A DNA stretch of 64,000 nucleotides from Nematostella vectensis (lineage: Eukaryota > Cnidaria > Anthozoa > Actiniaria > Edwardsiidae), in NCBI RefSeq assembly GCF_932526225.1, contig NC_064034.1:11916887-11980886 (forward strand), read 5' to 3'. A program made the translations under genes and the position numbers. The notes under the pieces are model-generated. The model was given only the letters and a program-made list of their open reading frames with translations. It searched no databases and was not told the DNA's origin. Each line of letters starts with the position of its first letter. Within the stretch, counting starts at the first letter, position 1. This document shows, in pieces, positions 33,486-47,158 of the stretch.

Positions 33486-35742
33486 GTGGTATAACTAGAA
33501 TTTATTACAGTGTCTCGAGATAGCCCTGTTACCAAGTACAAAAATTGGCTCGATGGAATGCAACAGTGGTTGGAATCTGCAACAATAAATCTACGTTATG
33601 CGGTGGGGCATAGTTTTCAAGTTAACTTGATGTTTAAGTGCGTCCGTCAACAGTAATTCTTTGGCACTGGGCAAAATGCGGTCAGCGAATTTTTTTATAA
33701 CTACTGTGAGCATTCGCTTTCTAAAAGTGTGTTTTCGTATAGTGACTTGCCCTTGTCTATTTTTATTTAGTTATCTATATTTATTTAGGGTGTTTTCAAC
33801 GAAAAATTGGTGCTAGATTATCAATATAAAGATGGTTGATCTCGCATTTATAGATATGATAGGCCTGTACATATTTTTTTCTTCCTTTTTTTCTTTTTTT
33901 TTTCTTGGAATTGAACCCCTTTTCAATATTGGAATTATTAGTTGATATGGATAAAAGGTATGTTTCAGTACCCTTTTATTATCTGTACCAATCGCAAATT
34001 TCCATTGCTTTGGACCGAACTCCTTCCTATACCTTTTATCACGGCCATTCTAAGGGGTTACGGAAAATATACTTTTCGCGAAGTAATATTTTCGAATGGG
34101 CTTTCCGAAGAAAACATAATACACTGCAGTGTTCCAGAGTGTTTGAAGTATTTTAGTACCTATTTCGAGGCATTTCCTCACCGAATCTAGACGTATTGAT
34201 ACTGTTATAATGTTTGGTTTAAATAATTTATTTGATACAAAAGTGAATTGTCAAAGTGAATGTCAAATATTCCACCTGCAAAACACCTTACATTGTAATA
34301 TCAATTGTTTTTAAAATTACTTCGCTGCTACCACATCCCTACTGAAAATGCATCTTTGTGTTCCTTTTTATTAGAATGCTTTCTTTTCTTGTCATAGCAT
34401 ATTTTCCAAACAATTTGGTTATGCCGGTATCAATTATTCGAGCTAGTTTGCGATTTTATTGACCTGCTTACCTAAAATAAATCTGGTTAACCTGAAAACC
34501 ACTTGACATGTATCAACAAATATAGCAACACAAGATACTATACACACAACCCTTTTCAATATTCAAGTTTCCAATTTTTGGTCGTTTGTCTATGTTATGC
34601 AATGTCCTCTACTTTAATCATGATTTTTTTTTAACAAAGAATTCAATGGGACGTATAAATTGTAAAACTGTAATCATTACACAACAACAGTTTTCTTTAT
34701 AACTTTCTGGCAATTGCTTTGGCAAACTCATGATAATCGTCTCAAATGATATTTGTGCACCATGAATCGTATTAAAAGGGTTAACAAAAAACAAATAATA
34801 AAAGAGAGTGGACAAATGTTTGTCACACACAAACTTACAAATTCGTGCAAGAGTTCTGCATCCGTAAATCTCATCAAAGTAACAAAACGATGGCATGTTT
34901 TCTAATTTCCTGTCGTTCTTTTTGAGAAAAATAAGAAGAGTTCTAACCCAATATGACAACCTACCGATTCGACTTGATCCGCTTCAGGAAAAAAAAAATT
35001 GATGCCCGTGTTTCGCGAGTACGAGTATCGTGGTGATGGTTAGGACTAATTTGGACTTGATAGTTCATAAATGATTTATACGCCAGTCACTGCAGCGTCT
35101 ATTCTCCACATTTTGTCGCCTAGTGCAAAGCTTTCCCGTACCCCAAATTTACACCACTACAAAGACAGGCAAGTGCATTGGCCAGCCTTCACGTAGCTTG
35201 TGCGTCTTTTCAAATTGTAGCTAACTAAAGCATAAACCTGAGGTTTAGAGGAACAAATTTTAGTTCATAATGTTCGTTATGCTATTTAAAACTCATAGAT
35301 GTTATTCCTATTTTGCTAATTTTCCTGTTAATACTGACTCAGCGCCAGTACTGTTTTTGGGATCCACGAAGCCTGTAGCTTTTCTCGCACTTCGCACCTC
35401 GCTTTGAAGTATTGTTATGCTATACATATTGTGACACTTCTTTGAAAAATGAGCGAGTTTTTGTGATGCTGAATGTGTGACCGTTATTTGCAAGAAGATT
35501 TAACATTGTTCATATTTAAAACAAAGGACTCTTGCTTAGCATGTATTCTCTGATATTTTTTAAGAAAAAAATGTCATTGGTAAACGATTAAAGCAGCGAA
35601 GAAAGCGTGCCAAATTGATATGTTCATTAGCATCTGAGAGACTCATTCCAGCCCTTCCTTAAACAGAACGGCGATTTCTATACAAGCTATTGACTATAAT
35701 AACAATATCATTCACAGTCGTCCAACGTGCGTATACACCTTT
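33486..35742. other. Intergenic, no gene seen
   Basis: AT-rich sequence with no supported gene. A minus-strand open frame at 34618-34959 has no recognisable domain and was not accepted. Confidence 0.5.
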
Positions 35743-35813
35743 GGCCCGTACCCAGGATTCTTCTTGGGGGGGGGGGGGGGGGGCGCACCGCACCCCCCCT
35801 GGGTACGAGCCTG
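35743..35813. repeat. Short hairpin element with poly-G centre
   Basis: GCCCGTACCCAGG and CCTGGGTACGAGCC are inverted around a G tract of about 19. It is the same terminal type as the MITE at 29177-29326. Confidence 0.6.
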
Positions 35814-37485
35814 TTATTAACCAATTATTCTAACATATGACAAATCATTTATCCTTTAGAATTAGTACTCCCCCCCTTTTGCCGCACAAAACTGAGTCAT
35901 TTCTAATTAAAGGATCGTCAAACACTATCCTTTTTTCCATTACATGACTGCGCACCCAACCTTAACTAATCTTGGGTAAGCGCCTTTTAGTGAATGAACG
36001 ATTTCTACTGCGATTTATTTTCGTCGCCTATTTTGTATAAACGCTTAATGGAAATCGATTTTCCCTTGGAAGCGTTAGGGCGAACATCACATGAATATTT
36101 GATTCCTCATTCCTTTTCAAAAATTTGAGCAGTGAAACATCGACCTGCCTTTAACGACAAAGTTCAAATAAATGCGTACTTTATGTGAGGGAAATGAGTT
36201 AGGCTTCCAACTCATCTCACACTTGATTTTGCCTCAATGGCAAATTATAAATGTTAACCTAGTATATAAAAAACGCCAGAAAACATATCATTACCATTGC
36301 TATTGGTATTGACTTTCATTTTTATACAATATTTATAAAACACTTTAAAAAAATCACTGTAACTATTCCATAGCCTCCGATAGATTATTCGCAAGACGTT
36401 TTTTACCTGGATATGTCTTCACTTTAAAAAAACCCCACAATATTTCTTTACTTCTTTTTCGAATTGTGCATCTTTCTGAATGTCTTTGAGTAATGCTTAA
36501 AACAGGACTTACGTTTGTGCAATTCCCTTGTTCCATTCCCCTGTTTAGTTACATCAATATAAACACCAGCTTGATAACTGCTTCTGCGCCTTCAGAAATG
36601 AGCTGTACTATCAATCAATCGTTGCTTCAATAGCAGACCCATCTGTCCTGCCTGCAAGCCATAGTAGCTCAGGAAATGTCATTTTGATGGGTTCTCTGTC
36701 GCGGTGTTGATTTTGTGTTTCAGATTTTGGAGACCAAGACTCCAAACATGCGAGACATGGTGCATTTAGCTAAACAGAATTTAAAGAACAGGAGAGTTTG
36801 TTATACGCTTTAGACTTCTGCTGTGATCTCCTACAGTGAGGAGAGATTATAACAATTTCTCACGTTAACTGAAAGCAAGGATCCAATTCAAATATTGATG
36901 CCCTCTAAGTTTTTATTTTATTGTAGCACGCGAACTAGTTAATATTTGCAGTGAAAATATTATCTGAAAAACTGTTTGGGAAATTTACCTCACTGACTCA
37001 ACATAAAGTCCGTAAAAATAAAAAGTTATGGGGGAAATTTATCGATACGCTGTTTGTCTCACTATGCCACCCGTGATATTATTTCTACTGTCAACGTTCA
37101 TGGTTGCGTTTCTCTATATTTTCTTGAATATATACATTTTATATGTGTTGTAATCAGGGTTCTGTTCAGCGTGCTTTATAGAAAAAATCGTGGTACTCTA
37201 CCACAAGCATGACGAGGGCGCGATAGACCCCCCCCAAAAAAAATTCTACCTATAAAATTTTAAAACTTAGCAAAGAAAATAACTAAAAATAAAAATAACG
37301 ACCTTAAAGACTTAAAAAAAATACACTCAGTGTAGAGCCGTAGCCAGGGGGGGGGGAGGGGGCGGTTCGGAAGACCCACCCCACATTCGACTGAAGGTCC
37401 GAGGGTCTGATTAAGAAAAATTAAAATTAAGCTACGACGAGCTACCCAAGATAAAATGGTTCCGTTTATAGCTAAATGAACCCCC
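35814..37485. other. Intergenic, no gene seen
   Basis: AT-rich, with a fragment resembling a GCCGTAGC-type MITE end and a G tract at 37333-37370. Nothing coding was supported. Confidence 0.5.
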
Positions 37486-38521
37486 TGTAGAGCCCACAAA
37501 TGTAATAAACCACAAATGTAATAACAAGTTACCCACAAATGTAATAAACCCACAATTGTAGAACTATATTGCCCACAAATGTAATAACATATTACCCACA
37601 AATGTAATAAACCACAAATGTAATAACAAGTTACCCACAAATGTAATAACAAGTTACCCACAAATTTAATAAACCACAAATGTAATAACAAGTTACCCAC
37701 AAATGTAATAAACCACAAATGTAATAACAAGTTACCCACAAATTTAATAAACCACAAATGTAATAACAAGTTACCCACAAATGTAATAAACCCACAATTG
37801 TAGAACTATATTGCCCACAAATGTAATAACATATTACCCACAAATGTAATAAACCACAAATGTAATAACAAGTTACCCACAAATGTAATAAACCACAAAT
37901 GTAATAACAAGTTACCCACAAATGTAATAACAAGTTACCCACAAATGTAATAACAAGTTACCCACAAATGCAATAAACCTACAAATATAATAAAAAGTTA
38001 CCCACAAATTTAATAAACCACAAATGTAATAACAAGTTACCCACAAATGTAATAAACCACAAATGTAATAACAAGTTACCCACAAATGTAATAAACCCAC
38101 AATTGTAGAACTATATTGCCCACAAATGTAATAACATATTACCCACAAATGTAATAAACCACAAATGTAATAACAAGTTACCCACAAATGTAATAAACCC
38201 TCAATTGTAGAACCATATTGCCCACAAATGTAATGTCATGTAGAGATTTAACACTGCAACTGCGGAGTTTGCTTCGAATACACAACTGTTGTTGACGACG
38301 TCATAACAGTATCTATCAAATCTAATTTGTTGTTTAGGACATCAAGTAGGTGGTAGACATGTTCTTAACAGCTCCTCAGTTAGAGCCATAAGATCCATGT
38401 TATTACATTTGTAGGTAACTTGCTACATACAAGTTTTGTAGGTAACTTGCCATATACTTGTTATATTACATTTGTGGGTTTACTACACTTGTGGGTAGTT
38501 ATTACATTTGCGGGCTCTACA
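37486..38521. mobile_element. Terminal-inverted-repeat element filled with a 20-23-bp tandem repeat
   Basis: TGTAGAGCCCACAAATGTAA at 37486 and its reverse complement ending at 38521 (one mismatch) are inverted termini. From 37500 to 38233 the interior is tandem copies of ACCCACAAATGTAATAACAAGTT and ACCCACAAATGTAATAAACC. A higher-order block of about 285 bases containing CCCACAATTGTAGAACTATATTG recurs three times. A unique segment (38235-38397) follows, then a few inverted copies up to the right end. The repeat unit is itself the terminal motif, so the array probably arose by amplification of the terminus. Confidence 0.75.
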
Positions 38522-39214
38522 CCCCTCCCCCCCCCCCCCTCCGCTCGGGCCTGCAGTGTCATGCAGTGACAATATGCCAATAGGAAAGTCCATATTTACT
38601 GTAGTTTATCTTATAATTTAAATTGACGGTAGAATTGACTGACGCTCCTAGTCAACACATTTTCCGAAGCAATCCTTTTCATGATCCTTTGAACTCTATT
38701 CAATTTGTAATTTTTGCTATTATTTCAGGCTCCGATCTTCGTTGCTGATAGTCCTGCACCCTCGAATATCCGGGATCTTGACCGGGATCTTATTTTGTGT
38801 CCACGCCCTGCAAAGAATGTATGTTTTATTTTAGATTTATTACATTCGTCTCTTACATGAAGTCAATGTCTTACTTGTTTGGCGCAATAGGAAAGTCTAA
38901 AGGTTTACAGATTCCCCTTTCAAGACTTGAGCACGATTTATTTTAATTAAGGGAGCGGTCATCAATTACTGAGGGGGAGGGGGGTGTGCCGACAAATTTT
39001 GCGAAACCCTAGGCTAAAAAATTCCCCCTCCTCAAATCCAAGCCAAAAATCGTGACCCCCCCAAAAAATTTGCATCTCCTTCCCACCACCACCATATCTC
39101 TTTAAAACCACAGAGACTTGATATACATACTGAGTGTAACTGAATATAGCCTTTACTAAAATAATATAATAATAATAATAGTCTAATATTTATATAGCAC
39201 ATTTTCCATAGGCC

Positions 39215-39640
39215 CATAGTCAGGGGCCGGCTTGAGGATCGACAGCTGCCAATCTGGACAAACTGGGTACGGCCGGAAAGGTAGGACTGAAACCACTTGT
39301 GTACTGGTCCAGTGGTTCCAACACTGGTCGAAAGCCTCGACAACAGTATGGAGTGATCTACAGTGTCGAATGCCGCAGAAAGATCGAGCAATAGTAGCAT
39401 GACACAGCCACCATCGTCGGTGACTCGCAGGACTTCATTCTGGACCATCAGTAGCGTGGTTTTGGTGCTATGGCTCTCTTTACAAGCTGACTGGAACAGT
39501 TACTAAAAGTTGTTGTCCCGCACGTGATTCTTCAGCTGAACAGAGACAGCTTTCTCGCAAGTTTTTGCAAGAAACATGAGATTCGAGATGGGACGGTGGT
39601 TGTTGAAGACCTCATGATCCAGCGAAGGTTTATAGGTCAG
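39215..39640 (-). pseudogene. CR1/jockey-like LINE reverse transcriptase fragment
   Basis: On the minus strand the relic reads NNHRPISNLMFLAKTCEKAV, then after an in-frame stop QSACKESHSTKTTLL, LLDLSAAFDTVDHSILLSRL (motif A with catalytic Asp) and WFQSYLSGRTQFVQIG. These blocks are classic LINE RT sequence. Both ends are missing. The DD box is not included, so it is a dead fragment. Confidence 0.85.
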
Positions 39641-40576
39641 CTAGCATGTATTTTGTAATATTTAATTTATTTTAGAGTGGCACAGAGATAAACAGCAAAT
39701 GTGTCGCTAGAAAACGACTAGGTTTCGCAACATTTTAAGATATTCTTTTTGTTCAACTGATTAGAACGGGCAGCTTTGTCTGTCAACCATGAGAGGGATC
39801 TCAAAATTTATTTATATAAAGACAAGATTAGTACCTCAACAAAGGAAACATTGTGAAGTGAATAAAATTTACATTTGAACAATGACTATCTAGCTCAGTA
39901 TTATATTAAAACCAGACTTAAACTCGGCGCCCCCCTTTAATAACAGCCCAAAAATATGTGACCCCCCCCCCTAAATCAGCGCCCAAAAAACAAAGCTCCC
40001 CCCCCTACATATTTGCCCCAACACCCCTAGTAATAAATGACCGCTCCCTAAGTATGAAGCTCTCCAGCACTATCCTTTCATCAAGACTTTTGAAAATTTG
40101 TTCTGGTCTTTTGCTATTTTTTTTTTAAGATGAGCTCCGACCCTTCTTACCTCGGATATTGCCTTTCTTGCTCAGTTGCACCCGAAGACTTCTAATTGAA
40201 TACGAAAAAAAAAAGGGTTTAAAGGTGACCTACAAATATCTGCAACTTAAATTTAGCTGTTTTGCGGATCGCATCATATTTTGTGCGTTTTACGGGTTTG
40301 CCGATTTCTTTTACGTGTTTAGCGGATCATACTTTTTCCATATTTCTCTCTCATTTTTTTTTTGGCAAAACGCTACCCAAGCTAATTTGTAATTATCTAT
40401 GATATCTAAGCATTGTTTGTTGCATCGCAAATAAATCCGAATCCCGTTTGATACGCTATTTTTTGTTATACGTTAATTGCAGTTTCCCAGAGCGTTTTTG
40501 TTGACCCACCGACAAGAGATTGGAAGCCAAGAGATGACCTCCATAGGCTTGGCGTAATGAGTATGACGTCACCTCT
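39641..40576. other. Intergenic, no gene seen
   Basis: AT-rich with C-rich patches (39930-40020) that look like repeat remnants. No supported gene. Confidence 0.45.
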
Positions 40577-40756
40577 TTATTGTAATGAACCTCTGTATCC
40601 AACAGGTTTCCAAATGTAAGCTTTACACCGCTGACCCGCGTACTGCAACGCGAGGGAGCAGACTGGGCACCACATCGAGTCTTCGAGCGATAACCGTTGG
40701 GGAATGGGGTCGAGGTTATGTGAAACGAGGCGCTGCTGTGCGGCATCGTAGTGAAA
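40577..40756 (-). CDS. Possible terminal coding exon, unrecognised
   Basis: After a reverse-strand acceptor (GGCTCGCCAG) a frame of 59 codons runs to a TAA at 40577. The peptide begins FHYDAAQQRLVSHNLD and contains MWCPVCSLALQYAGQRC, with four cysteines in a possible metal-binding arrangement. No start codon or upstream exon could be tied to it in phase; the TPR gene just upstream on the same strand already ends at 40956. It could be chance. Confidence 0.25.
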   Translation of the reverse strand, partial: FHYDAAQQRLVSHNLDPIPQRLSLEDSMWCPVCSLALQYAGQRCKAYIWKPVGYRGSLQ

Positions 40757-40955
40757 CTGGCGAGCCGTGAGCTACGCGTTGGCGTGCGCAGAGGTCTAGC
40801 ATTCCCACATACGAATGCGCATCCACTTGAGCTTATAGACCGTTGACTACATGTCGCTGATCGCTTACTTACTGAAACACAAAAATGGAAATCTTATGAG
40901 AAATGGCGAATATTTGCGTGGTCTTGTGAATAGCGTTTACGTTTTCTTACCGTAG

Positions 40956-43900
40956 TTATTGCGTTTGCTGCAGGGCAGGAACACACTGTCTATAGAAACC
41001 GTGTGTGAGACCCTCAGCGATGGCAAAAGTCTGCAAGCAAAATGATAGATACCGTATTTGTTCTATATCCTTCGTCTCTTATAGTATAAACAAACTTCTG
41101 TATTAGCTTTAGGTCCTTTTTCCTTCTACTCATTCTTCAAGTCTACCTGAATTAGCATGCATGATATGTATGACGCGTGTTGATCAATTCAAATCAGACA
41201 AGTACATAACACACAATCCTGGCGATAGGGACAGGGTTGAAATTTCTATCCCTACTATTAAATTAGCCTGGACTTGATTTTTTTGTTTTGCATCTCCTGT
41301 CTCTTGTGATCTCTTTTTAATCAATGAATGCAGCATGTACGTGAAAAACGAAAGCTGGCGAAGAAGAAACTGGGATGTGTAATTTACAGAAACCCTGCAT
41401 CCAATAGAGAACAGGTCCCCTTCAGTCTGGCGGCATCTTGTGACGAGGGCGGGGTTCTAGGGTACCTGTTAAGAAGCTGTGAGGCAACCGCAGCAAGGTC
41501 CGTTGTGTTGGTATACGCCAGCGCATGGATATCATTGTTACAGGCCTAGATTCAGAATAAAATTCAATTAAAATATATAACACTACAATTCTGATATATA
41601 TTATATTCATATTAAATTTATTATAAAATGGAAATTAATATAGTGAAGATAAATAATTTCATATATTGAAGATACTTATTTTTATCATTTCAGATAAATA
41701 TTATCATATATTTACATATACCGCACGCTTTCGTTTTAGTACTTACGCATGTTTGTAGTACTTAGCAAGTTGAAAATATTGAATATATGCTTTATTAAAA
41801 GATGAAATGTCTTGAACATGCTTTTTATACGTACCGTGACGAAGTCTGCATTAGATCGAGACTCGCATAGACTCACTTCATTCTGAGGAAAAGATTGATG
41901 GAGTCAATGACATGATTTTAATTTTAATCATCAATAGTGGTGTGGTGGTGCCGGCGATGGCTTTAACCCCTTGTGCTTGCTTCGGTCATATAGGGACACT
42001 TCCTACCAAAAATCCAACAGTGTGGATTTCCTTTAAATATGTGGTATTTAGAAAAAAAAATGAAATGTTTACTCATTCATTTTTATGTACGTAGTTTTAT
42101 ATATATATGATGAGGATAAAAACTATAATTTTTTTTCAATCGTGGGTAGCCTACAGATGATTATCAAACACATTGTTATGTCGTTCAGTGCCACGCGACG
42201 ACTGAAGCCCTATTTCAGATCGAGGATGACAGAGGATCGTGTAATATTCTGAAAAGTCTGACGCATTGATGCCAATAGAGCTAAAAAACCTTCACAGGAA
42301 TGCTGGATGAGGGGCCACGCCCTTATTCAGCTTCTGAATGCTTTGACTGCAACTTGTTAAAATCCTGCGTACGCCGGTGATTTTATACTTTGAATTACTT
42401 TGGAGATGTTTTTGAAGATGCCTCTTAGCAGCCAACCACAGGCTTGTCTTGTATTAAGCCAAATGGAGTAGTTTACGTCTTTCATCGCCTAAAGAGCGAA
42501 AAGCTAAACCGTTAGCTAATCTGTCACCATTGGTTAGCATGGTTTAAAACGGAATTTAATGTGCCTAATTGGACTTTTTGGACATTTCGGATAAACAAAG
42601 AAACAAAATGGCTTGTAGTAGCTCTTGCAATACCCTAGATACCAGAGGCTATAAGATCAAGGGAAAGAACATAGAGGACAGACCTCTTTGATGAGTGGAG
42701 CTTAGAGCCCTTGGTACCCAGGGTATACTTGCAAAACAACTTTAATAGAAATGAGTGGCAAGTTTACCACACCTTTCAATCACACTATTTTCCACACCTA
42801 TCAATCTTTATCAAAAACCGCCAGTTGGAGTTTTGCCACATTACTAAGGCACACGATAATGCTCCTCTAAAAATGAGAATGTGCCAACAATTGCTTGCGA
42901 AAGACAATATGGTGGACCAAGGCGTCTGATCGGACGCCTTGGACTAGGCTTCCTGTGGTTAGTAAACCACAGAAAGTCCACTGCTCTCCCTGGTTCCTCC
43001 CACTTCAACCAGTCATGGGAACCCCAACGGAACTGTAGGGGTTTGTGGCCCTATTACTACATATCCCATCATGTATTTTCCCTTTACCTTTTCGTTATAC
43101 TTCAGTAAAAAGAACGCGCAAGCCCGGATACAAAAGAGATCCTAGAGAAAAAAATAGATAAATTTCTTGGTATTCCATCCCAGAACCCCGTCTGACAGCA
43201 ACAACATGTATTGTCTCTTATCCCAAAACCCTCTTCCTATAAGCTTACGATGAACTTAACCATTGCTGTTTTAAATGGCTCATTGTCCCAGGGGCTTGAC
43301 GTCTTACTGGCAGAAGTGCTAAAGAAGGACTCAAATCAGCTGCCATTATTATGATATTGGTTGACAAATGCTACTTCGCCCTCGTTAGAATTTTGGATTT
43401 GTTTTTAATTAATGTTGACTCGACACCAGATTAACAAAATAAAATTTGTTAGATGTAGATCCTTACCGGGTTCTTGAAATCAAGAACTAGAGCTTCTTCG
43501 ATGTGTCTCAACGCTAACTCATAGTCTCCTAAGTATGAAAGACGAATTTGCCTTAATATCATCATATCCAGCACCACATTCATTTCCTTCATTTCTCCTT
43601 TATCATCATCCTCAATATAATCTTCAACATCACCTACACTATTAAAATCATCATCAAAAACATCATCACAATCGTCATCCCAGCCACCATTATCAACACT
43701 CCTTATAAACTTCACACCAACACCGTTGATATCAAGGCCCTCAAGTCAATTATCATCAACACTACCATCATCAACAGGGGCCCGAATATTATAAAAGAAT
43801 AACCAGTAGGGGCGTGACTGTGCTCCTAACATTTTCTTGATGTTTCTGTATTGTGCCCCTCCAATATTTCGAGGCCACTACGGCACTGATCAATCATTAA

Positions 43901-46082
43901 GATAAAAATGTTAACAACAAAATCATCATTCATTTTTGGTCATCATCATCATAAACGTAAACATCATTGTCATTGTCGTAAATTATCTCTGCCAACAAAT
44001 GTGAATATCACCACGCCCTTCCTTATCATAATCGTACCCTGTTGTAGATGACACGTCGACATCTTGGCAAGGGCCGGAACGTGGAGATGGAGAACATTTC
44101 CCGTGATGCAACCGGCGCGACATCCAACCTGTCATCATGGGACGTTTGTGTTAATATTGCGGACGATTACATTCATTCAGCTTATCATGCAGTCTAGAAA
44201 CTGAATTAAAACAATACGAAACACGTACACGACACACGAGCGCAGGAGTTACTTCTTGAATAATCTTATGGAAAAGAGATAAGGAAACGTTTTTATGATA
44301 AATAAGCTATTCCTTTACATGATGTAGAGATTAGATGTAGCAAAGCTGAAGGTAAATGCATACCCTTGTCTTTAATTTATTTTATGGTCCAAAAAGTCGA
44401 TAGTTAACAAAGACTGTGCCCCTCCCTGTCTGACAGAAAAAAACTTTAGTTCTCACCATGAATCTGTTTTAGTCTTTTAGCAGAAGTCGGTCAAACGCAA
44501 TGATAAATACACACTGCACTTCTGATCAAGATAGAAGGGCTAATTAACTAACCTTTTTCCTGCTGACTGCTCTCATAGCAGATGCGAAATGCTTGATGGC
44601 TTCCTTGGTCTGAGTAAGATTCTGACACGCTACCCCATAATGCATGTGTGACTCGTAAATCTTGATTTGCGAAAAAAAGAAGAGCGTGTAGAACCGCGCG
44701 TAAACAGCACCAGCATCACTGGTGAGACGCAAGCCCAGCAAAGCTAGCGCTACTAGGGGCACTTTGCCACTTTTCTTTTGCCTTTTGGTCAAACTAACCT
44801 AGCGGCGCCAACAATGCTGGCCGGTGTTGGCACTGTTGTAAACATGGCTTTTACTCTACTTTTTTTTCGTCGAATCGAGTGCACTGTTGTCTGTTGTGTT
44901 TCATAGTCATCGTTATCATCCTCAGTATCTTATTATTACCATTACAAGCCACACCATGACATTGTCACCATAATCAAACTCTTTATTTACATTTCCGCAG
45001 TCATCATCAACCATACTAAAGTCATCACTATAGTCATCCTCTTCATTCACACTACCACAGTCATTATCAACATCAACCATACTAAAGTCGTTACTTCAAT
45101 CGTCGTTTTCATCAACAATCACGCGCTTTTCATCATCACCAATGATAGCAACATCATCAAAACATCATCATCGGTTATATATATGTTCCAGTAACCTGCA
45201 TAGCAAGCCAAAAGGGTTGGGAAAGAAGAGAGACGGAAACGAGTCGCGCGCGCTTGCATTTGCTCCATCCTTGGGGCGTATCACTCATTTCCCCAAGCCC
45301 TCTGCGCTTGCTATGCAGGCTAATGTTTCAATTCTTATAACAAATGTCATAATATTTTTTATCCGTATGCCACGATAACATATCGACATGATTCTGACTA
45401 GTGCGCAATTATCCTTCTTCATAGAACCGCCCCTCTTACCAGCATTCTCAATGCATTGACGTCAATGCTGTCGCTGTTAAGACTGACTTCGCGAAGGGCA
45501 CTTATCAGATGTTTGTAACTATTTGCTGCCTGTCGTAACACAATAAAATGATATTATATGCCTTGCCATAAAAATGGTGATTTAGAATTTACAAAAAAAA
45601 CAGAACAATAAAATTATTATTGAAGATAAAATATTATTGAAGATAAACTGTCGTTGGTAAGGCTGACTTTGCAAAAGTCCTGTAACTGTTTGTTGCTTGC
45701 TGTAACATAATGGGATTAAATCATAATATTCCCTCCTGAATATGATAAACGAGCTGAACTAAATAAACATAGCAAAATTATAAATCATATCACTTTGCGA
45801 GCGGAATTTGTAAGCGGAGTTTTTCATTGTAAAATCCCTATTTATCTAAGCGGTAAAGCGTATTCAAAAAAATAAAAACAGAATAGAATTTTAATTATTT
45901 GCGATATCTTTTCAATATCTGGTGGCTTCCCTGTATACTATATACCATTTTACTGATCATTGTTCTAGTGTGAACCCTACCTTTCGCCACATTTGTCGTC
46001 GCTCGTAGCGAATAGCGGCGGATAAAGCATTTTTAGCCTCTTCCATTTCCCGTTGAATATTGAGAATATTATTTTGAAACAT
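40956..46082 (-). CDS. Small tetratricopeptide-repeat (TPR) protein
   Basis: Seven minus-strand exons fit in phase: 46082-45981, 45529-45440, 44660-44553, 44128-44038, 43528-43467, 41882-41835 and 41030-40956 (about 191 residues). The frame holds helical-pair sequence typical of TPRs: SYKHLISALREVSL, YGVACQNLTQTKEAIKHFAS, and across two exons CHLQQGDYELALRHIEEAL followed by VLDFKNP, which fits the TPR consensus (Gly-Asp-Tyr, Ala-Leu, Ala-Leu, Pro). The end is FAIAEGLTHGFYRQC then a TAA stop. ATG at 46082 is the first in-frame Met, but the frame stays open upstream, so an earlier exon may exist. TPRs are protein-interaction scaffolds; I cannot name the family member. Introns carry MITEs at 43778-43890 and 45195-45319. 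Confidence 0.65.
42692..42945. repeat. Repeat remnants with short palindromes
   Basis: 42692-42728 is a single arm of the foldback family seen at 749-856 (CCTTGGTACCCAGGGTATAC). At about 42918-42945 CCAAGGCGTCTGATCGGACGCCTTGG is a near-perfect palindrome. Both are in a TPR-gene intron. Confidence 0.5.
43560..45160. repeat. ATC/TCA-rich low-complexity tracts
   Basis: Degenerate CATCATCA-type trinucleotide sequence at about 43560-43775, 43910-43990 and 44900-45160, in introns of the TPR gene. It generates long acidic or Ser/His-rich open frames that are not genes. Confidence 0.6.
43778..43890. mobile_element. MITE, GCCGTAGCAGG family, inverted copy
   Basis: The reverse complement of the 18335-18475 element: TTCTTGATGTTTCTGTATTG and GTGCCCCTCCAATATT, ending CCACTACGGC. 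It lies in a TPR-gene intron. Confidence 0.6.
45195..45319. mobile_element. 125-bp MITE with CCTGCATAGCAAGC ends
   Basis: CCTGCATAGCAAGC at 45195-45208 is exactly inverted at 45306-45319. It is in the TPR-gene intron between exons 44553-44660 and 45440-45529. Confidence 0.7.
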
Positions 46083-47158
46083 TGGGAAAACGAAACTTTT
46101 CCTCTCATGGAAAACACTAGAACACTTCTGGCAAATTAAATATTTTGTGTTACCTTACTTGCTTTTGAAAATATCTCATTCTTGAAACAGAAAATATCAA
46201 GTAAGATTCGGAATAAAGATAGAGCAGTTATATTTCTATTTTAACGTCTGTTGCTATACAAACATAAGAAATGATAAATAATTCATTGAATAAATACGTG
46301 TAGTCAGTATGTCAATTTCACGGTCAAGTTCTACTTGGTGAGGCGATCGTATCTAACGTAACAACAGATTATTTTAGTATTTTATTACACTCGTTTCGTA
46401 GGTTTTAGTTTTTTTTGTACTAAAAAAGGCTTCTGATTTCTTCAATACCTAAACTTTTTCCTGCTAAACGACTAAATCTTTTTCAAAACATCAACCCTTT
46501 ATTACGACCATTTGAACAAAATCGATTGCATAGGTGACACTTTTTGGCCTTTAATAGATACAAAGTAACAAAAAAAAGTATGAGAGTGGATTTTGATTTT
46601 GTGACTATTGTGGAGGTCTTTCCTAAGCGCAATGTTGCAGCACATATAGTAATATTGATGCATAGAAACAAGGGTCGTACCAGGGGGTGGGGCACTGGAG
46701 CACGTGTTCCCTAAATTTTTCAAAAAATATATGAAGATCTTTCAGTGCAGTTCGCCAGGCGGTGCCAGCAATAAAGGCTATGTTGGCACTATAAAAAGTC
46801 AATGATTATGTATTGTTATGTCGAAGGAATGTATTTAATGTGAAATTCTTCCGCAAAAGAAGTGCCAGTGATATGTGGTCGGAGTTGCGCTCTCATTCCA
46901 CATTAATAACAACGGATGAGACGTAATTTTTGCATGGGGCCTTAGAAATATTTTAGTAGTGGGCTTCAAACCGCTTGATATATAAACATTTCTTTGGCAT
47001 ATTTAAAGACCCAAGCATTCTAAAGCACAAGATGAATGTCATCCTTCTTCGATCTCATCGTGTCCCAAATACTAGCGGTAACATAGATGTTAGAAAGTAA
47101 TTGTCGAGTAGTTCTAGTGAATGTTCCCTGTGACTGCACGCATTACCTAACAAATACA

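Noticed and set aside
34618-34959. 113-residue minus-strand open frame
   Set aside because: No domain, no splice support, composition like AT-rich noncoding DNA.
37260-38187. Minus-strand open frames repeating LLLHLW and similar
   Set aside because: Produced by the 20-23-bp tandem repeat; no start, domain or constraint.
43449-43715. Long acidic N-terminal extension of the TPR exon
   Set aside because: The Asp/Glu-rich part is translated ATC/TCA low-complexity intron; the acceptor at 43529-43530 gives the phase match with the upstream exon.
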